The position numbers and the translations under genes were made by a program. From JBKJTP01 sp046590195 (GTDB lineage Bacteria; Bacteroidota; Ignavibacteria; Palsa-1295), in NCBI GenBank assembly GCA_046590195.1, contig JBKJTP010000212.1, positions 1-21,288 of the forward strand: a stretch of 21,288 bases of DNA, written 5' to 3'. Shown here in pieces: positions 7,717 to 15,788 of the stretch (its first letter is position 1; every line of letters starts with the position of its first letter). The notes beneath the pieces are model-generated. The model saw only the letters and a list, made by a program, of their open reading frames with translations, was not told where the DNA came from and did no database searches.

Positions 7717-10152
7717 ATGCCGACCCTATTCCGCCGAGCCTTATTTTTCTCGATCCTTCTCCTCAGTACGTCTGCGCTTGCTCAGGATTTCATCCCTCAC
7801 ACCGAGACGCATCTCCGCGACCCGAAGGAATTTCCGAGAGAACATCCTGTCGACATGCAGAACATGCGAGTCGAGGTCTCTTTCGAACCAACACGTTCAC
7901 TCGTCAAGGGCCGTGTGACGCACACGTTCGTGCCATTGCAGCAGAAGGTCGATTCAATCAAGTTCGATGCGATCCGGCTCACGATCAAGTCCGCAACGCT
8001 GCGTGGCAAGAACGTACGCTATACCAATGACGGAAGCATTGTCACAGTGTTTCCTGAGCCATCGCTGACGTGGGGCACGAAGGAGGAGATCACTTTCGAG
8101 TACGAGGCAACGCCACGACGTGGTATCTATTTCATCGGTTGGAATGACCCGCGCAATATGTCGCGCAAGCAGATCTGGACTCAAGGCCAGGGCATCGATA
8201 ACCGCCACTGGATACCGATGTATGACGATGCTGGCGATAAATACACGACCGAAACGATCACCACGATCGATAAGCAATACAAGGTACTCTCGAACGGCTT
8301 GAAGATATCCGAGAAAGAGAACAAGGACGGGTCGAAGACCTGGCATTACAAGATGTCAAAGCCGCACGCCGGATATCTGCTCATGCTCGGTATTGGTGAC
8401 TACGCGATCAAGACGGAGAAGACAACAGCCGGTGTGCCGGTGCATCTCTGGTATTATCCGGATTGGGCGAACCGCTACGACGCAACATATAAGTATTCAA
8501 CAGAAGCTGTCGACTTCGTCGCGGATTGGGTGAACATTCCTTACCCCTGGGAGAGCTATGCGCAGATACCGGTGCAGGACTTCATCTACGGCGCAATGGA
8601 GAACACGACCGCCACTGTCTTCGGCGATTTCTATCATGTTGACGACCGCATCTTTCTCGACCGCAATTACATCGGTGTGAATGTGCACGAACTTGCGCAC
8701 CAGTGGTTCGGTGATCTCGTCACCGCCCGCAGCGGCGAGCATCATTGGATGCAGGAGAGCTTTGCAACATTCTTCCCGAAGATGTTCACTCGCAAGTACA
8801 TGGGCGAAGATGCCTATCAATGGAATCGACGCGGCGAGCACAATGGCTCACTCGCAGCCTCAACGATTGATCTCTATCCTGTAGCACATACTAAGGGCGG
8901 AACATCCCGCGTGTATGGCAAGGGCTCGACAGTCATCGAGATGATGCACTATACATTCGGCGAGGACCAGGTGCGCCGAGTGCTACATCACTTCTTGAAG
9001 CATCATGCATATAAGAACATTGAGACCAACGATCTCTATCAGTCATTCCAGGATACCTTAGGACTTGCACCCTACTGGTTCTTCGATCAGTGGCTCTATC
9101 GCGGCGGTGAGCCTCATTACGAGGTGAATTATCAGGACGCAACGCTCGGCGGACAGACGATGACGCAGGTGATGGTGCAGCAGATCCATCAGACGAACGA
9201 TCTCGTCAAGCTCTTCAAGATGCCAGTCGTGATCGAAGTGCATTATTCGGATGGCTCGAAGGATGCAGTCCGCGAATGGATCGAGCAGCAGGCAGAAGTG
9301 GTCGTTGTGCCGAATCCTGGACGCAAGAAGGTCGCGTTCGTGCTCTTCGACCCCGGCAGCAATATCTTGAAGAAGGTCACGTTCAACAAGGAATTTGAAG
9401 AGCTTCGCGCACAGGCGCTCGGTGCGCCAAACATGATCGATCGTTATGACGCGATCGCAGCATTGCGAAGCGATTCAACGAACATGACAGCGAAGCGTGC
9501 GCTCATGATGCAGGTCTTCGATCGTGAGAAGTATTTTGCGGTCAAGGCAGAGATCATAAGCCAACTCGCTAATGATAACTCGCCAGAGTCGATCGCTATG
9601 CTTCGTCGCGCGTTGAAGGATCCGGCAACAGAAGTGCGCTCGGCGGTCATCACGAACATCAATCGCATCCCGCAGGACTTGCTTTCTGATTACGAGACAA
9701 TGCTCGATGACTCGTCCTATAACAATATCTTCAACGCACTAGAGAAGCTCTCTGATCAGTATCCGCAGAACATTGATCGCTATATCCAAATGGTCGATAA
9801 CGAGTATGGCCCGGGCAACCGTGTTCGGATCAAGCGCTATGAGCTGATGGCGATGAAGGGCGATCGAGTCGCGATCGATTCTCTCTCTGCCTATCTCGGG
9901 CAGTCGTATGAGTTCTGGACGCGCCAGAACGCGCTGAACTCGATCAAGAAGCTCAACCTCGTCAACGAGACCAGTGCGCGCAACATGATGGATGCACTAG
10001 TGAGCCCGAACAGTCGTCTCTCGGGTGTCGCAGCGGGCACGATCGATTATCTCATGCAGCAGGAGCAGAACCGCAGGATCTTCCTTGCAAGCATGGCTTC
10101 CAAGACCTGGCAGCCAAGCGAGATGACGACCCTATCGCGGCATGTAAAGTAG
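7717..10152 (+). CDS. Secreted M1-family zinc aminopeptidase with HEAT-like C-terminal domain
   Basis: The protein has 811 residues from ATG 7717. I prefer this start to the in-frame GTG at 7681 because it gives a compact signal peptide (MPTLFRRALFF... ending ALAQ); no Shine-Dalgarno marks either. The aminopeptidase N-like beta domain contains GAMEN (292-296). The zinc site is HELAH (His324, Glu325, His328) with third ligand Glu347 in WMQESFA. Tyr400 in RVYGKGS is the likely transition-state tyrosine. Residues ~575-811 are helical and HEAT-like (LRRALKDPATEVRSAVI). It should remove N-terminal residues from peptides in the periplasm or outside the cell. All catalytic residues are present. It is transcribed alone and ends in a strong terminator. 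Confidence 0.93.
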   Translation: MPTLFRRALFFSILLLSTSALAQDFIPHTETHLRDPKEFPREHPVDMQNMRVEVSFEPTRSLVKGRVTHTFVPLQQKVDSIKFDAIRLTIKSATLRGKNVRYTNDGSIVTVFPEPSLTWGTKEEITFEYEATPRRGIYFIGWNDPRNMSRKQIWTQGQGIDNRHWIPMYDDAGDKYTTETITTIDKQYKVLSNGLKISEKENKDGSKTWHYKMSKPHAGYLLMLGIGDYAIKTEKTTAGVPVHLWYYPDWANRYDATYKYSTEAVDFVADWVNIPYPWESYAQIPVQDFIYGAMENTTATVFGDFYHVDDRIFLDRNYIGVNVHELAHQWFGDLVTARSGEHHWMQESFATFFPKMFTRKYMGEDAYQWNRRGEHNGSLAASTIDLYPVAHTKGGTSRVYGKGSTVIEMMHYTFGEDQVRRVLHHFLKHHAYKNIETNDLYQSFQDTLGLAPYWFFDQWLYRGGEPHYEVNYQDATLGGQTMTQVMVQQIHQTNDLVKLFKMPVVIEVHYSDGSKDAVREWIEQQAEVVVVPNPGRKKVAFVLFDPGSNILKKVTFNKEFEELRAQALGAPNMIDRYDAIAALRSDSTNMTAKRALMMQVFDREKYFAVKAEIISQLANDNSPESIAMLRRALKDPATEVRSAVITNINRIPQDLLSDYETMLDDSSYNNIFNALEKLSDQYPQNIDRYIQMVDNEYGPGNRVRIKRYELMAMKGDRVAIDSLSAYLGQSYEFWTRQNALNSIKKLNLVNETSARNMMDALVSPNSRLSGVAAGTIDYLMQQEQNRRIFLASMASKTWQPSEMTTLSRHVK

Positions 10153-10176
10153 AGGTTTGCTCAACAGGAGATCACA

Positions 10177-10211
10177 AAAGGCTTGCTTTTAGCAAGCCTT
10201 TCTTTATTTTT
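10177..10211 (+). terminator. Rho-independent terminator of the M1 aminopeptidase gene
   Basis: An 11-bp perfect stem, AAAGGCTTGCT and AGCAAGCCTTT, has a 3-nt loop and is followed by CTTTATTTTT. It begins 24 bases after the stop. Confidence 0.88.
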
Positions 10212-10238
10212 GGCAAGCTAATTGGGATACTTTTCCGC

Positions 10239-10988
10239 ATGAGAGCAATGATCCTCAGACTATTTCCCAGAGCTTCAAAGTACGACCGCCGGTGGGTGCT
10301 TGAGAATTCGCTTGGGGAAAATGTACTCTACAGTACCGAGGCACTTGCGAAGTCGTTGGAGCTCAAGCCCGGCATGCGCGTACTCGATCTCGGCTGCGGC
10401 AATGCGGCAAGCTCGATCTTTATCGCTCGGGAGTATGGCTGCAAGGTTTGGGCTGTCGACAACACCGTCGAGGCTCAGGAGAATCTGAAGCGCATTCGCT
10501 CGGCGTTCGTGGATGACAGAGTAACACCAGTTCAGACAGATGCCGGCCAGCTTCCCTTCGAGAAGGAATTCTTCGATGTTGTGATCGCGGTGGATTCCTA
10601 TATGTATTACGGTACGAAGAAGCGGTATCTACCGTATCTTCTTCAATTCCTGAAGCCGGAGGGCCGCATCGCAGTGCTGGACGCTTGTTTCAAACGAGAA
10701 GTAGATGATCCGAGCAAAGCACCGGGGTATTTGCGCCGGAAGCTCAAGACGCTCTTTCGCAAGATGCACTCGGTCAAGTGGTGGAAGGCGCTATGGGAGT
10801 CATCCGGCAAGGTAAAGATACTCGAAGCAAATGTGCTAAAAGAGAGCGACGTCATATTGGATGAGTATATTCGTGACTTCGAGAACCGCAAGGATGAGCA
10901 CGAGCTGGTCGAGATCGTCAAGCAGGACCGCGGCAAGTTCATCGGCGTGTTCAAGTTAATTGCAAAGAAACTGAGGACCGTTGGATAA
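10239..10988 (+). CDS. Class I SAM-dependent methyltransferase
   Basis: This 249-residue soluble protein has motif I VLDLGCGNA (48-56), an acidic motif II region WAVDN (71-75), a motif near TDAGQLPFEKEFFDVVIAVD and the post-I helix. This is the methyltransferase-11/SmtA-like Rossmann fold that transfers methyl from S-adenosylmethionine. The acceptor (small molecule, lipid or protein) cannot be read. The C-terminal third (residues ~165-249) is rich in Lys/Arg and charged helices. ATG 10239 is taken as the start, but an in-frame ATG at 10248 is equally possible. The last 8 bases overlap the next gene, which starts at TTG 10981, so the two are probably co-translated. Confidence 0.85.
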   Translation: MRAMILRLFPRASKYDRRWVLENSLGENVLYSTEALAKSLELKPGMRVLDLGCGNAASSIFIAREYGCKVWAVDNTVEAQENLKRIRSAFVDDRVTPVQTDAGQLPFEKEFFDVVIAVDSYMYYGTKKRYLPYLLQFLKPEGRIAVLDACFKREVDDPSKAPGYLRRKLKTLFRKMHSVKWWKALWESSGKVKILEANVLKESDVILDEYIRDFENRKDEHELVEIVKQDRGKFIGVFKLIAKKLRTVG

Positions 10989-11322
10989 GGCCATTCTGCA
11001 CACGCTCGTGCTATTTGTCGATGACATTGAAGCTGCGGCTGCCGATCATGCGAAGCTGCTTGACGCGACAATTGAGCGTAGAGATAACTTTATCGTGCTG
11101 CATGTGGGCGAGCTTGCGATCGGCTTTCATCCGGCGGACGAAAAGTCGAAGCCGGGTAGTGCTGTGCCATACTTTGTGACCGAAGATCTTTCCATGAGGA
11201 TCAGCCAAGCAGAGACTGAAGGCTATATGATCTATCGCGGTCCAATATTGGTCGGCGATGAAAAGATCGTGCAGCTTCGCAATGCCCGAGACACAAGAAT
11301 AGGATACGTGCAGAAGCTATGA
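10981..11322 (+). CDS. VOC-fold (glyoxalase/bleomycin-resistance-like) protein
   Basis: This 113-residue protein has two beta-alpha-beta-beta-beta halves: KAILHTLVLFVDDIEAAAAD opens the first and VPYFVTEDLSMRISQAETEG the second, as in vicinal-oxygen-chelate proteins. The usual final DPDGN...E metal motif is replaced by RNARDTRIGYVQ, so metal binding and catalysis are uncertain. The start is TTG at 10981: a TGA in frame at 10972-10974 blocks any longer form, and a later start would cut the first strand. It overlaps the methyltransferase by 8 bases. Its stop TGA overlaps an ATG (11319) as ATGA, opening the short relay ORF before the SDR gene. Confidence 0.72.
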   Translation: MDKAILHTLVLFVDDIEAAAADHAKLLDATIERRDNFIVLHVGELAIGFHPADEKSKPGSAVPYFVTEDLSMRISQAETEGYMIYRGPILVGDEKIVQLRNARDTRIGYVQKL

Positions 11323-11349
11323 GTGCAGACGTACAGAAGCTATGAGTAC
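11306..11349 (+). repeat. 23-bp tandem duplication at the VOC/SDR junction
   Basis: Copies start at 11306 and 11329. Both contain CAGAAGCTATGAGT; over 21 aligned bases they differ at two positions (G to A). The first copy holds the VOC stop and the second the SDR start. The simplest history is that an original ATGA stop/start overlap was duplicated. Confidence 0.8.
11319..11345 (+). CDS. 8-codon relay ORF linking the VOC stop to the SDR start
   Basis: It is made of an ATG, seven further codons and a TGA. Its ATG overlaps the VOC stop (ATGA) and its TGA overlaps the SDR ATG (ATGA). It is a by-product of the 23-bp duplication. Terminating ribosomes could re-initiate here and step on to the SDR; whether it is translated is inference. 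The encoded peptide has no recognisable function. Confidence 0.3.
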   Translation: MSADVQKL

Positions 11350-12148
11350 CTACGAGAAGAAGCGACGAACCGTCCTCATCACCGGTGCTTCCAGCGGCAT
11401 TGGGTATGAGCTGGCGAGGATCTTTGCGAAGAATGGATTCGATCTGGTGCTCGTGGCGCGAAGCGAGCTCAAGCTTGTGAACACGGCGCTCGAATTCCAG
11501 CAGCAGTATTCGATCAAAGCGATACCGCTATCCAAAGATCTCTCCGAACCCAATGCAGCCAACGAACTTTATGAGTTGCTGCGATCGCAGCGGATCAATG
11601 TCGATATCCTTGTGAACAATGCGGGCTTCGGCGCATTTGGGCCTTTCATCCAGACGAACTGGGAAGAGGAGCAGAAGATGATCCAGGTCAACATGACCTT
11701 GCTCACCGAGCTAAGCAAGCTCTTTGCAGCCGACATGGTGAAGCGCCGTTACGGCAGGATCCTAAATGTTGCTTCCACTGCGGCATTCCAGCCAGGGCCA
11801 TTGATGGCGGTATATTACGCTACGAAAGCCTATGTGCTCTCGTTCTCGGAAGCGCTAGCAAATGAGCTGCAAGGCACTGGCGTGAGCGTATCTTGCTTGT
11901 GCCCAGGGCCTACCGATACAGAATTCCATCAGCGCGCCAATATCTCGCCATCCAAGCTGGTCAATAGCAACATGCGCATGCAAGCTGAGCCCGTCGCACG
12001 TATTGGCTACAAGGGACTCATGCGTGGCAAGCGGCTCATCATTCCCGGCATGAAGAATAAGATGTTCGTGCAGGCGGTACGCTTCCTGCCTCGACAGATG
12101 ATCACCGCGATCATCCGTAGAGTTCAAGACCAGCGCAGGATAAGTTGA
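11342..12148 (+). CDS. Short-chain dehydrogenase/reductase (classical SDR)
   Basis: This 268-residue protein carries the NAD(P)-binding motif TGASSGIG (14-21), NNAG (92-95), catalytic Ser145 in NVASTAAF and YxxxK (Tyr158, Lys162) in YYATK, then PGPTDTEF. These define a complete classical SDR oxidoreductase. Arg40 after the second strand (LVLVARSE) favours NADP(H). The basic C-terminal tail (RFLPRQMITAIIRRVQDQRR) is amphipathic and may touch membranes, as in acyl-reductase-like SDRs. The substrate is unknown. It is the third gene of the methyltransferase-VOC-SDR run. The ATG has no Shine-Dalgarno and is reached through the ATGA overlap. Confidence 0.9.
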   Translation: MSTYEKKRRTVLITGASSGIGYELARIFAKNGFDLVLVARSELKLVNTALEFQQQYSIKAIPLSKDLSEPNAANELYELLRSQRINVDILVNNAGFGAFGPFIQTNWEEEQKMIQVNMTLLTELSKLFAADMVKRRYGRILNVASTAAFQPGPLMAVYYATKAYVLSFSEALANELQGTGVSVSCLCPGPTDTEFHQRANISPSKLVNSNMRMQAEPVARIGYKGLMRGKRLIIPGMKNKMFVQAVRFLPRQMITAIIRRVQDQRRIS

Positions 12149-12222
12149 GCTGGAGATAAGTTATGCCGGTTTTTATGCGAGCGAAAAGATTGTAGTATAT
12201 TCGTGGTATAAACCCATTTGCC

Positions 12223-12432
12223 ATGGAACAACCTGTCACAATCGAAGGCCTTCTTATCTACGTCGATCAGCTCGCAATCAACGAGAAGGAGATCGTCTAT
12301 CTCAGGCTTCAACAGCAGCTTCGCACCGAGAAGCAGTCACGCTTTCATGTGACCTTCAATCAGGATCTGCTTCCTTCGACACGCATCCGCACCGCAGCAA
12401 GCGATCTCTCGATCATGGATCTCGAGGACTGA
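12223..12432 (+). CDS. Small hypothetical protein (69 residues)
   Basis: I do not recognise this protein. It is soluble and charged, with a helical middle (KEIVYLRLQQQLRTEKQ) and an acidic end (SIMDLED). It has no signal peptide, membrane helix or Cys. It starts 74 bases after the SDR stop, behind a TATATTCG string (12196-12203) that resembles the TAnnTTTG -7 box with one mismatch, so it may have its own promoter. It converges with the acyl-CoA synthetase gene, 28 bases away. Codon choice (CTC, ATC, GAG, CGC) matches the neighbouring genes, which supports real coding. Confidence 0.55.
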   Translation: MEQPVTIEGLLIYVDQLAINEKEIVYLRLQQQLRTEKQSRFHVTFNQDLLPSTRIRTAASDLSIMDLED

Positions 12433-12460
12433 TCTCTTCTCGAAGACTAAATTCTTAGAG

Positions 12461-14161
12461 TTAGGCCTTCCTGAACTGCGCGGCTTTCCACTGCGTGAAC
12501 AAGTGCTTGCACTTGTTACGCTGATATTTGCCTGTGCTTGTAACGGGAATATCATTACCGAATACGACGACCTTCGGCACTTTGTTGTGCGGCAGGTGCT
12601 CTTTGCAAAAGCGAAGGACATCTTCTTCTGTTAGCAGGGCGCCTTCTATGGTCTGCACATACGCGCCGACTTCTTCCCCGTAAAAATCATTCTCGAAGCC
12701 GACTGCGATCGCGCTCTTGACATGCGGGCAGCGCGCCAGCACTTCATCGATCTCCAGCGGGGAGATATTCACGCCGCCGCGAATGATCAATTCCTTCAAG
12801 CGGCCCGTGATAAAAAAGAACTTCCTACCGTGCTCGTCGAATTGATAGAAGCCCTCATCACCAGAGCGAAACCAGCCATAGCTAAAGGTCTTCTCGTTGG
12901 CGTCTTCGTTCTCATAATAGTACTTCATCACGTTGACGCCACGTATGGCGATCTCGCCACGCTCGCCGGAGGCTAGCTCATTGCCGTTCTCATCCGCGAT
13001 CATCATCTCGTTCTGCGGCAACTGCACACCGATCGAAGGGAAGCCGAAGTCACGCATCCAGTGCGTATGCTCCTCTGGTGTGAGATCGATCGGCAGGAAG
13101 CAAGAGTAACAGGTTGTCTCACTCAAGCCATAACCGTGCAGGATCTTAAGTTTGAACATATCCTCGAACTGCGCGCCGAGTTCAACCGTCAGCGGGCCGG
13201 CGCCACAGATGATATGGCGTAAGCTTGGCGTCGCGGGTATTGTGCTCGGGTCTGCTTTGTATTGCTCGATGAGAAACGCAAGCAGCGTCGGAACGACGCT
13301 CACGACACTGATATTCTCTTTCGCAATGCGCGAAAGGAAGTGCTCTGTTTGAAAGCGCTGATTGAGCACGATCGTACCGCCAAAGTACATCGGCGTGACA
13401 AGTGTCACGATAGTGCCGTTCACATGATGGATCGGCAAGACACACATCATGCGCTGGCTGTTCGTCAGGCCATGCCACTCGCTGATTCCCTTCGCATCGA
13501 GCATCAGGTTGCGCTGCGTGAGCACCACGCCTTTCGGGTTGCCCGTTGTTCCACTCGTGTAAACGATGAGCGCCTCATCTTCTTGTCTTACCGCATCATT
13601 GGAGATGAAGATCACATCGGAGCGATCGAGCTCTTCATCGAAGTAGAGCTCACTCGAATGCTTCTCGCTGCGCTCGCCAGTGATAAGTGTTGCCTCCAGA
13701 TCGCTTGAGCTCTTGAGGATCGGCAGAATCCGATCGGCATAATCGACACGCAGAAAGGCCAGCTTCGCACGGCTGTTCTGGATGACGTACTGGATACGGT
13801 CATCATCTTCCGACAAGCTCACCGGCACCACACAAGCACCAAGCAACCACGAAGCAAAGTAATGAATGACCGTATCCGCATGATTATGCGAGATCGTCAC
13901 AATGCGATCGCCCTTCGTCACGCCGAGATCCCGCATCATGTTCGCGCATTGTTGCACGAGCATAAAGAAGTCCTTATGGCCGTATTCGATCCTTGAACCC
14001 TCGAGATCGTAGAATACGAGAAAGGGCTTTGTGTCGTAATTTCTGGCCTGTTTGAAGAGCATCTCGCCAATATTCTGGTACGGCAGGGTCTCAGCCGAAG
14101 GCTGCGGCTTGGAAAGCGTGCGAGCTTGATGTATCTTTGTAGCGAGAACGGGTGAGTGCAT
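12461..14161 (-). CDS. Acyl-CoA synthetase (AMP-forming, class I adenylate-forming enzyme)
   Basis: The enzyme activates a carboxylic acid with ATP and loads it on CoA (or a carrier). Counting from ATG 14161 (566 residues), motifs are YTSGTTGNPKG (~201-211, ATP loop), YGLSETT (~344-350), GWFRSGDEG (~429-437, ribose-binding Asp), GRLKELIIRGG (~453-463, hinge) and PVTSTGKYQRNK with catalytic Lys ~545. All are intact. The acid is unknown; overall form is like fatty-acid or carnitine-type CoA ligases. The frame is open to an ATG at 14230, but that would leave only 15 bases to the divergent gene and adds a tail outside the domain, so 14161 is preferred; the domain itself begins ~30 residues later. 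No neighbour fixes a pathway. Confidence 0.88.
   Translation of the reverse strand: MHSPVLATKIHQARTLSKPQPSAETLPYQNIGEMLFKQARNYDTKPFLVFYDLEGSRIEYGHKDFFMLVQQCANMMRDLGVTKGDRIVTISHNHADTVIHYFASWLLGACVVPVSLSEDDDRIQYVIQNSRAKLAFLRVDYADRILPILKSSSDLEATLITGERSEKHSSELYFDEELDRSDVIFISNDAVRQEDEALIVYTSGTTGNPKGVVLTQRNLMLDAKGISEWHGLTNSQRMMCVLPIHHVNGTIVTLVTPMYFGGTIVLNQRFQTEHFLSRIAKENISVVSVVPTLLAFLIEQYKADPSTIPATPSLRHIICGAGPLTVELGAQFEDMFKLKILHGYGLSETTCYSCFLPIDLTPEEHTHWMRDFGFPSIGVQLPQNEMMIADENGNELASGERGEIAIRGVNVMKYYYENEDANEKTFSYGWFRSGDEGFYQFDEHGRKFFFITGRLKELIIRGGVNISPLEIDEVLARCPHVKSAIAVGFENDFYGEEVGAYVQTIEGALLTEEDVLRFCKEHLPHNKVPKVVVFGNDIPVTSTGKYQRNKCKHLFTQWKAAQFRKA
14132..14139 (+). promoter_or_regulatory. Possible Bacteroidota-type promoter (-7 TATCTTTG) for the sorbosone-dehydrogenase-like gene
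   Basis: TATCTTTG matches TAnnTTTG, with TTG at 14109-14111 twenty bases upstream, close to the -33/-7 spacing known for Bacteroides. It would start transcription near 14146, giving a leader of about 100 bases. It lies just inside the divergent synthetase gene. The same octamer occurs upstream of clpP. Confidence 0.4.
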
Positions 14162-14163
14162 GT

Positions 14164-14209
14164 GTTGCAACTGTGAGCGGTCTGTCGTGTAACCGTTGTG
14201 TAACAGTTG
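14164..14209. promoter_or_regulatory. Palindrome and 11-bp direct repeats between divergent genes
   Basis: GTTGCAAC (14164-14171) is a perfect palindrome. TGTAACCGTTG and TGTAACAGTTG (14188-14209) are adjacent direct repeats with one difference, one helical turn apart. Their place between the synthetase and sorbosone-dehydrogenase-like genes suggests regulator binding sites; no regulator gene is nearby. Confidence 0.3.
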
Positions 14210-14245
14210 GCGCAATCCAAGGTTCTTCACTGAAACAGAGTCATT

Positions 14246-15787
14246 ATGTCGATCAAATTTGTTTTCGCTGGTCTGGTCACGCTGTTTGCCTGCCTGGAGC
14301 CTGCAGTTGCTCAGCGTCAGTCGCTCGTAACGCCCTTAGAGGCGTCCCATCTCGTGGCGAGCGATCTGGTGTGGCCCGCGTCGCTAAACGGCCCTCGCGA
14401 CACCGTTGCAAGGAAGCTCTGGCTGCCGCCCGGCTTCACAGCGCAGGTCTTCGCCACGGGATTCCGGTGGCCTGAGGGTGCGTGGCTGAGAATGATGGCC
14501 ACGGATTCAGCCGGGGTCGTCCATGTCGCAGATATGGATGCTGGCGGGATATACGCGTTGCCGGACCGTGACGCGGATGGAGTAGCCGATACAGTTCTAG
14601 CTGCTCGCACGGGTGTGGGCCGAAGTAATTCGATCGCTTTCTACAAGGGATTCCTCTATGTGGCTGAGACCGATTCGGTCCGCAAGTTCAGCGATGAGAA
14701 CCTGGATGGCTATTACGAGACGGAGCACAAGTGTATCAGCGATCTGCATTCTGGCGGACCTTTCGACCACTGGACTCGCACGATCGTGATCGATCCAGCT
14801 ATTGAGAAACTGTTGGTAAGCGTGGGCACAAGCTGCAACGCATGCCGACAGTCGGACGAATACCGCTCTGTGATCTTGGAGTACAACCTTGATGGATCTG
14901 GCAGGAGGATCTTCGCAACAGGCTTGCGCAATGCACTCGGTCTCGCGATCGATCCGAAGAGCAACACTTTATGGGCAACGAATGCGGATCGCAACAAAAT
15001 GGGTGACCTTTTGCCGGAAGAGATCATCACAAGGGTTCGTGATGGCGGATTTTACGGCTGGCCTTATGCCTATGGCGATCGTGAGTGGGTTGATTTCTCG
15101 ATCGACAGCGAATATACCTCAATGCTACCGCTAAGTAAAGCCGATACCGAGCGTGTTGCGAACATGGAAGTAGCAGATCTTTTTATTCCTGCACATGCAA
15201 CACCAGCGGGAATTCACTTCTATCAAGGCTCGCTATTTCCTGAGGCGTTTAGGACCGGTTATGTCTGTGTCAGAGGATCGTCAGAATCGAGCAAGCCTGT
15301 CGGTTACAAAATGATGCGCTTTTGGCAGGATGCTGCGCAGCAGTGGCGCCTCGAGGATTTCTGCGCTGGCTTCCTGACCGATTCCAACAAGTACGATTTC
15401 TGGGGACGACCTCATGGGATGACCGAAGGCCGAGACGGTGCGCTCTACGTTACCGCCGAAGGCAAGCCGAGGATGGTCATTCGTATCAGCTTCGATCCTA
15501 CCAAGCATGTTGAGGCGTCGCTTGGGGAGCGTCCAGAGCTTAAGCTCATTCTTTCGAGTGCCGGTGAGTACTGGCTTGAGACCAGCTCATTCGATGAGCG
15601 GCCCTCTCAGATTCAATTGGAATCGTACTCGATAGCCGGTCATCTACTCGCGAGACAAAACGTCGTGACCGAGCCGACAGAAACAGGAATAAAGATCGTG
15701 CTTTCGGAGTTGCCAAAAGGTCCGCAGGTGATCGTGTTGACTTCTGCGACAGAGCGCATTTCAAGCATCATTAATCTACCGAACTAG
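14246..15787 (+). CDS. Secreted sorbosone/glucose dehydrogenase-like beta-propeller protein
   Basis: The protein has 513 residues with a signal peptide (1-22, AVAQ). Residues ~60-425 fit the glucose/sorbosone dehydrogenase propeller family: WLPPGFTAQVFATGFRWPEG, HVADMDAGGIYAL, SVGTSCNACRQSDEYR, FATGLRNALGLAIDP, GGFYGWPYAYG, FWGRPHGMTEGRDGALYVT. Characterised relatives oxidise sugars or aldehydes with PQQ, but many family members are uncharacterised, so cofactor and substrate are open. Residues ~432-513 are an extra beta module (IQLESYSIAGHLLAR, LSELPKGPQVIVL, ERISSIINL) resembling a type IX secretion C-terminal sorting domain. That suggests surface display and is inference. It is the first gene of a three-gene run; the next ATG lies one base past its stop. 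Confidence 0.82.
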   Translation: MSIKFVFAGLVTLFACLEPAVAQRQSLVTPLEASHLVASDLVWPASLNGPRDTVARKLWLPPGFTAQVFATGFRWPEGAWLRMMATDSAGVVHVADMDAGGIYALPDRDADGVADTVLAARTGVGRSNSIAFYKGFLYVAETDSVRKFSDENLDGYYETEHKCISDLHSGGPFDHWTRTIVIDPAIEKLLVSVGTSCNACRQSDEYRSVILEYNLDGSGRRIFATGLRNALGLAIDPKSNTLWATNADRNKMGDLLPEEIITRVRDGGFYGWPYAYGDREWVDFSIDSEYTSMLPLSKADTERVANMEVADLFIPAHATPAGIHFYQGSLFPEAFRTGYVCVRGSSESSKPVGYKMMRFWQDAAQQWRLEDFCAGFLTDSNKYDFWGRPHGMTEGRDGALYVTAEGKPRMVIRISFDPTKHVEASLGERPELKLILSSAGEYWLETSSFDERPSQIQLESYSIAGHLLARQNVVTEPTETGIKIVLSELPKGPQVIVLTSATERISSIINLPN

Positions 15788-15788
15788 T

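Noticed and set aside
7383..8030. 215-codon plus-strand frame spanning the OmpA/M1 gap
   Set aside because: It overlaps the signal peptides of two clear divergent genes and its translation has no family features (rich in Arg, His, Cys).
14162..14230. N-terminal extension of the acyl-CoA synthetase to ATG 14230
   Set aside because: It lies outside the domain and would fill the divergent regulatory gap. It cannot be fully excluded.
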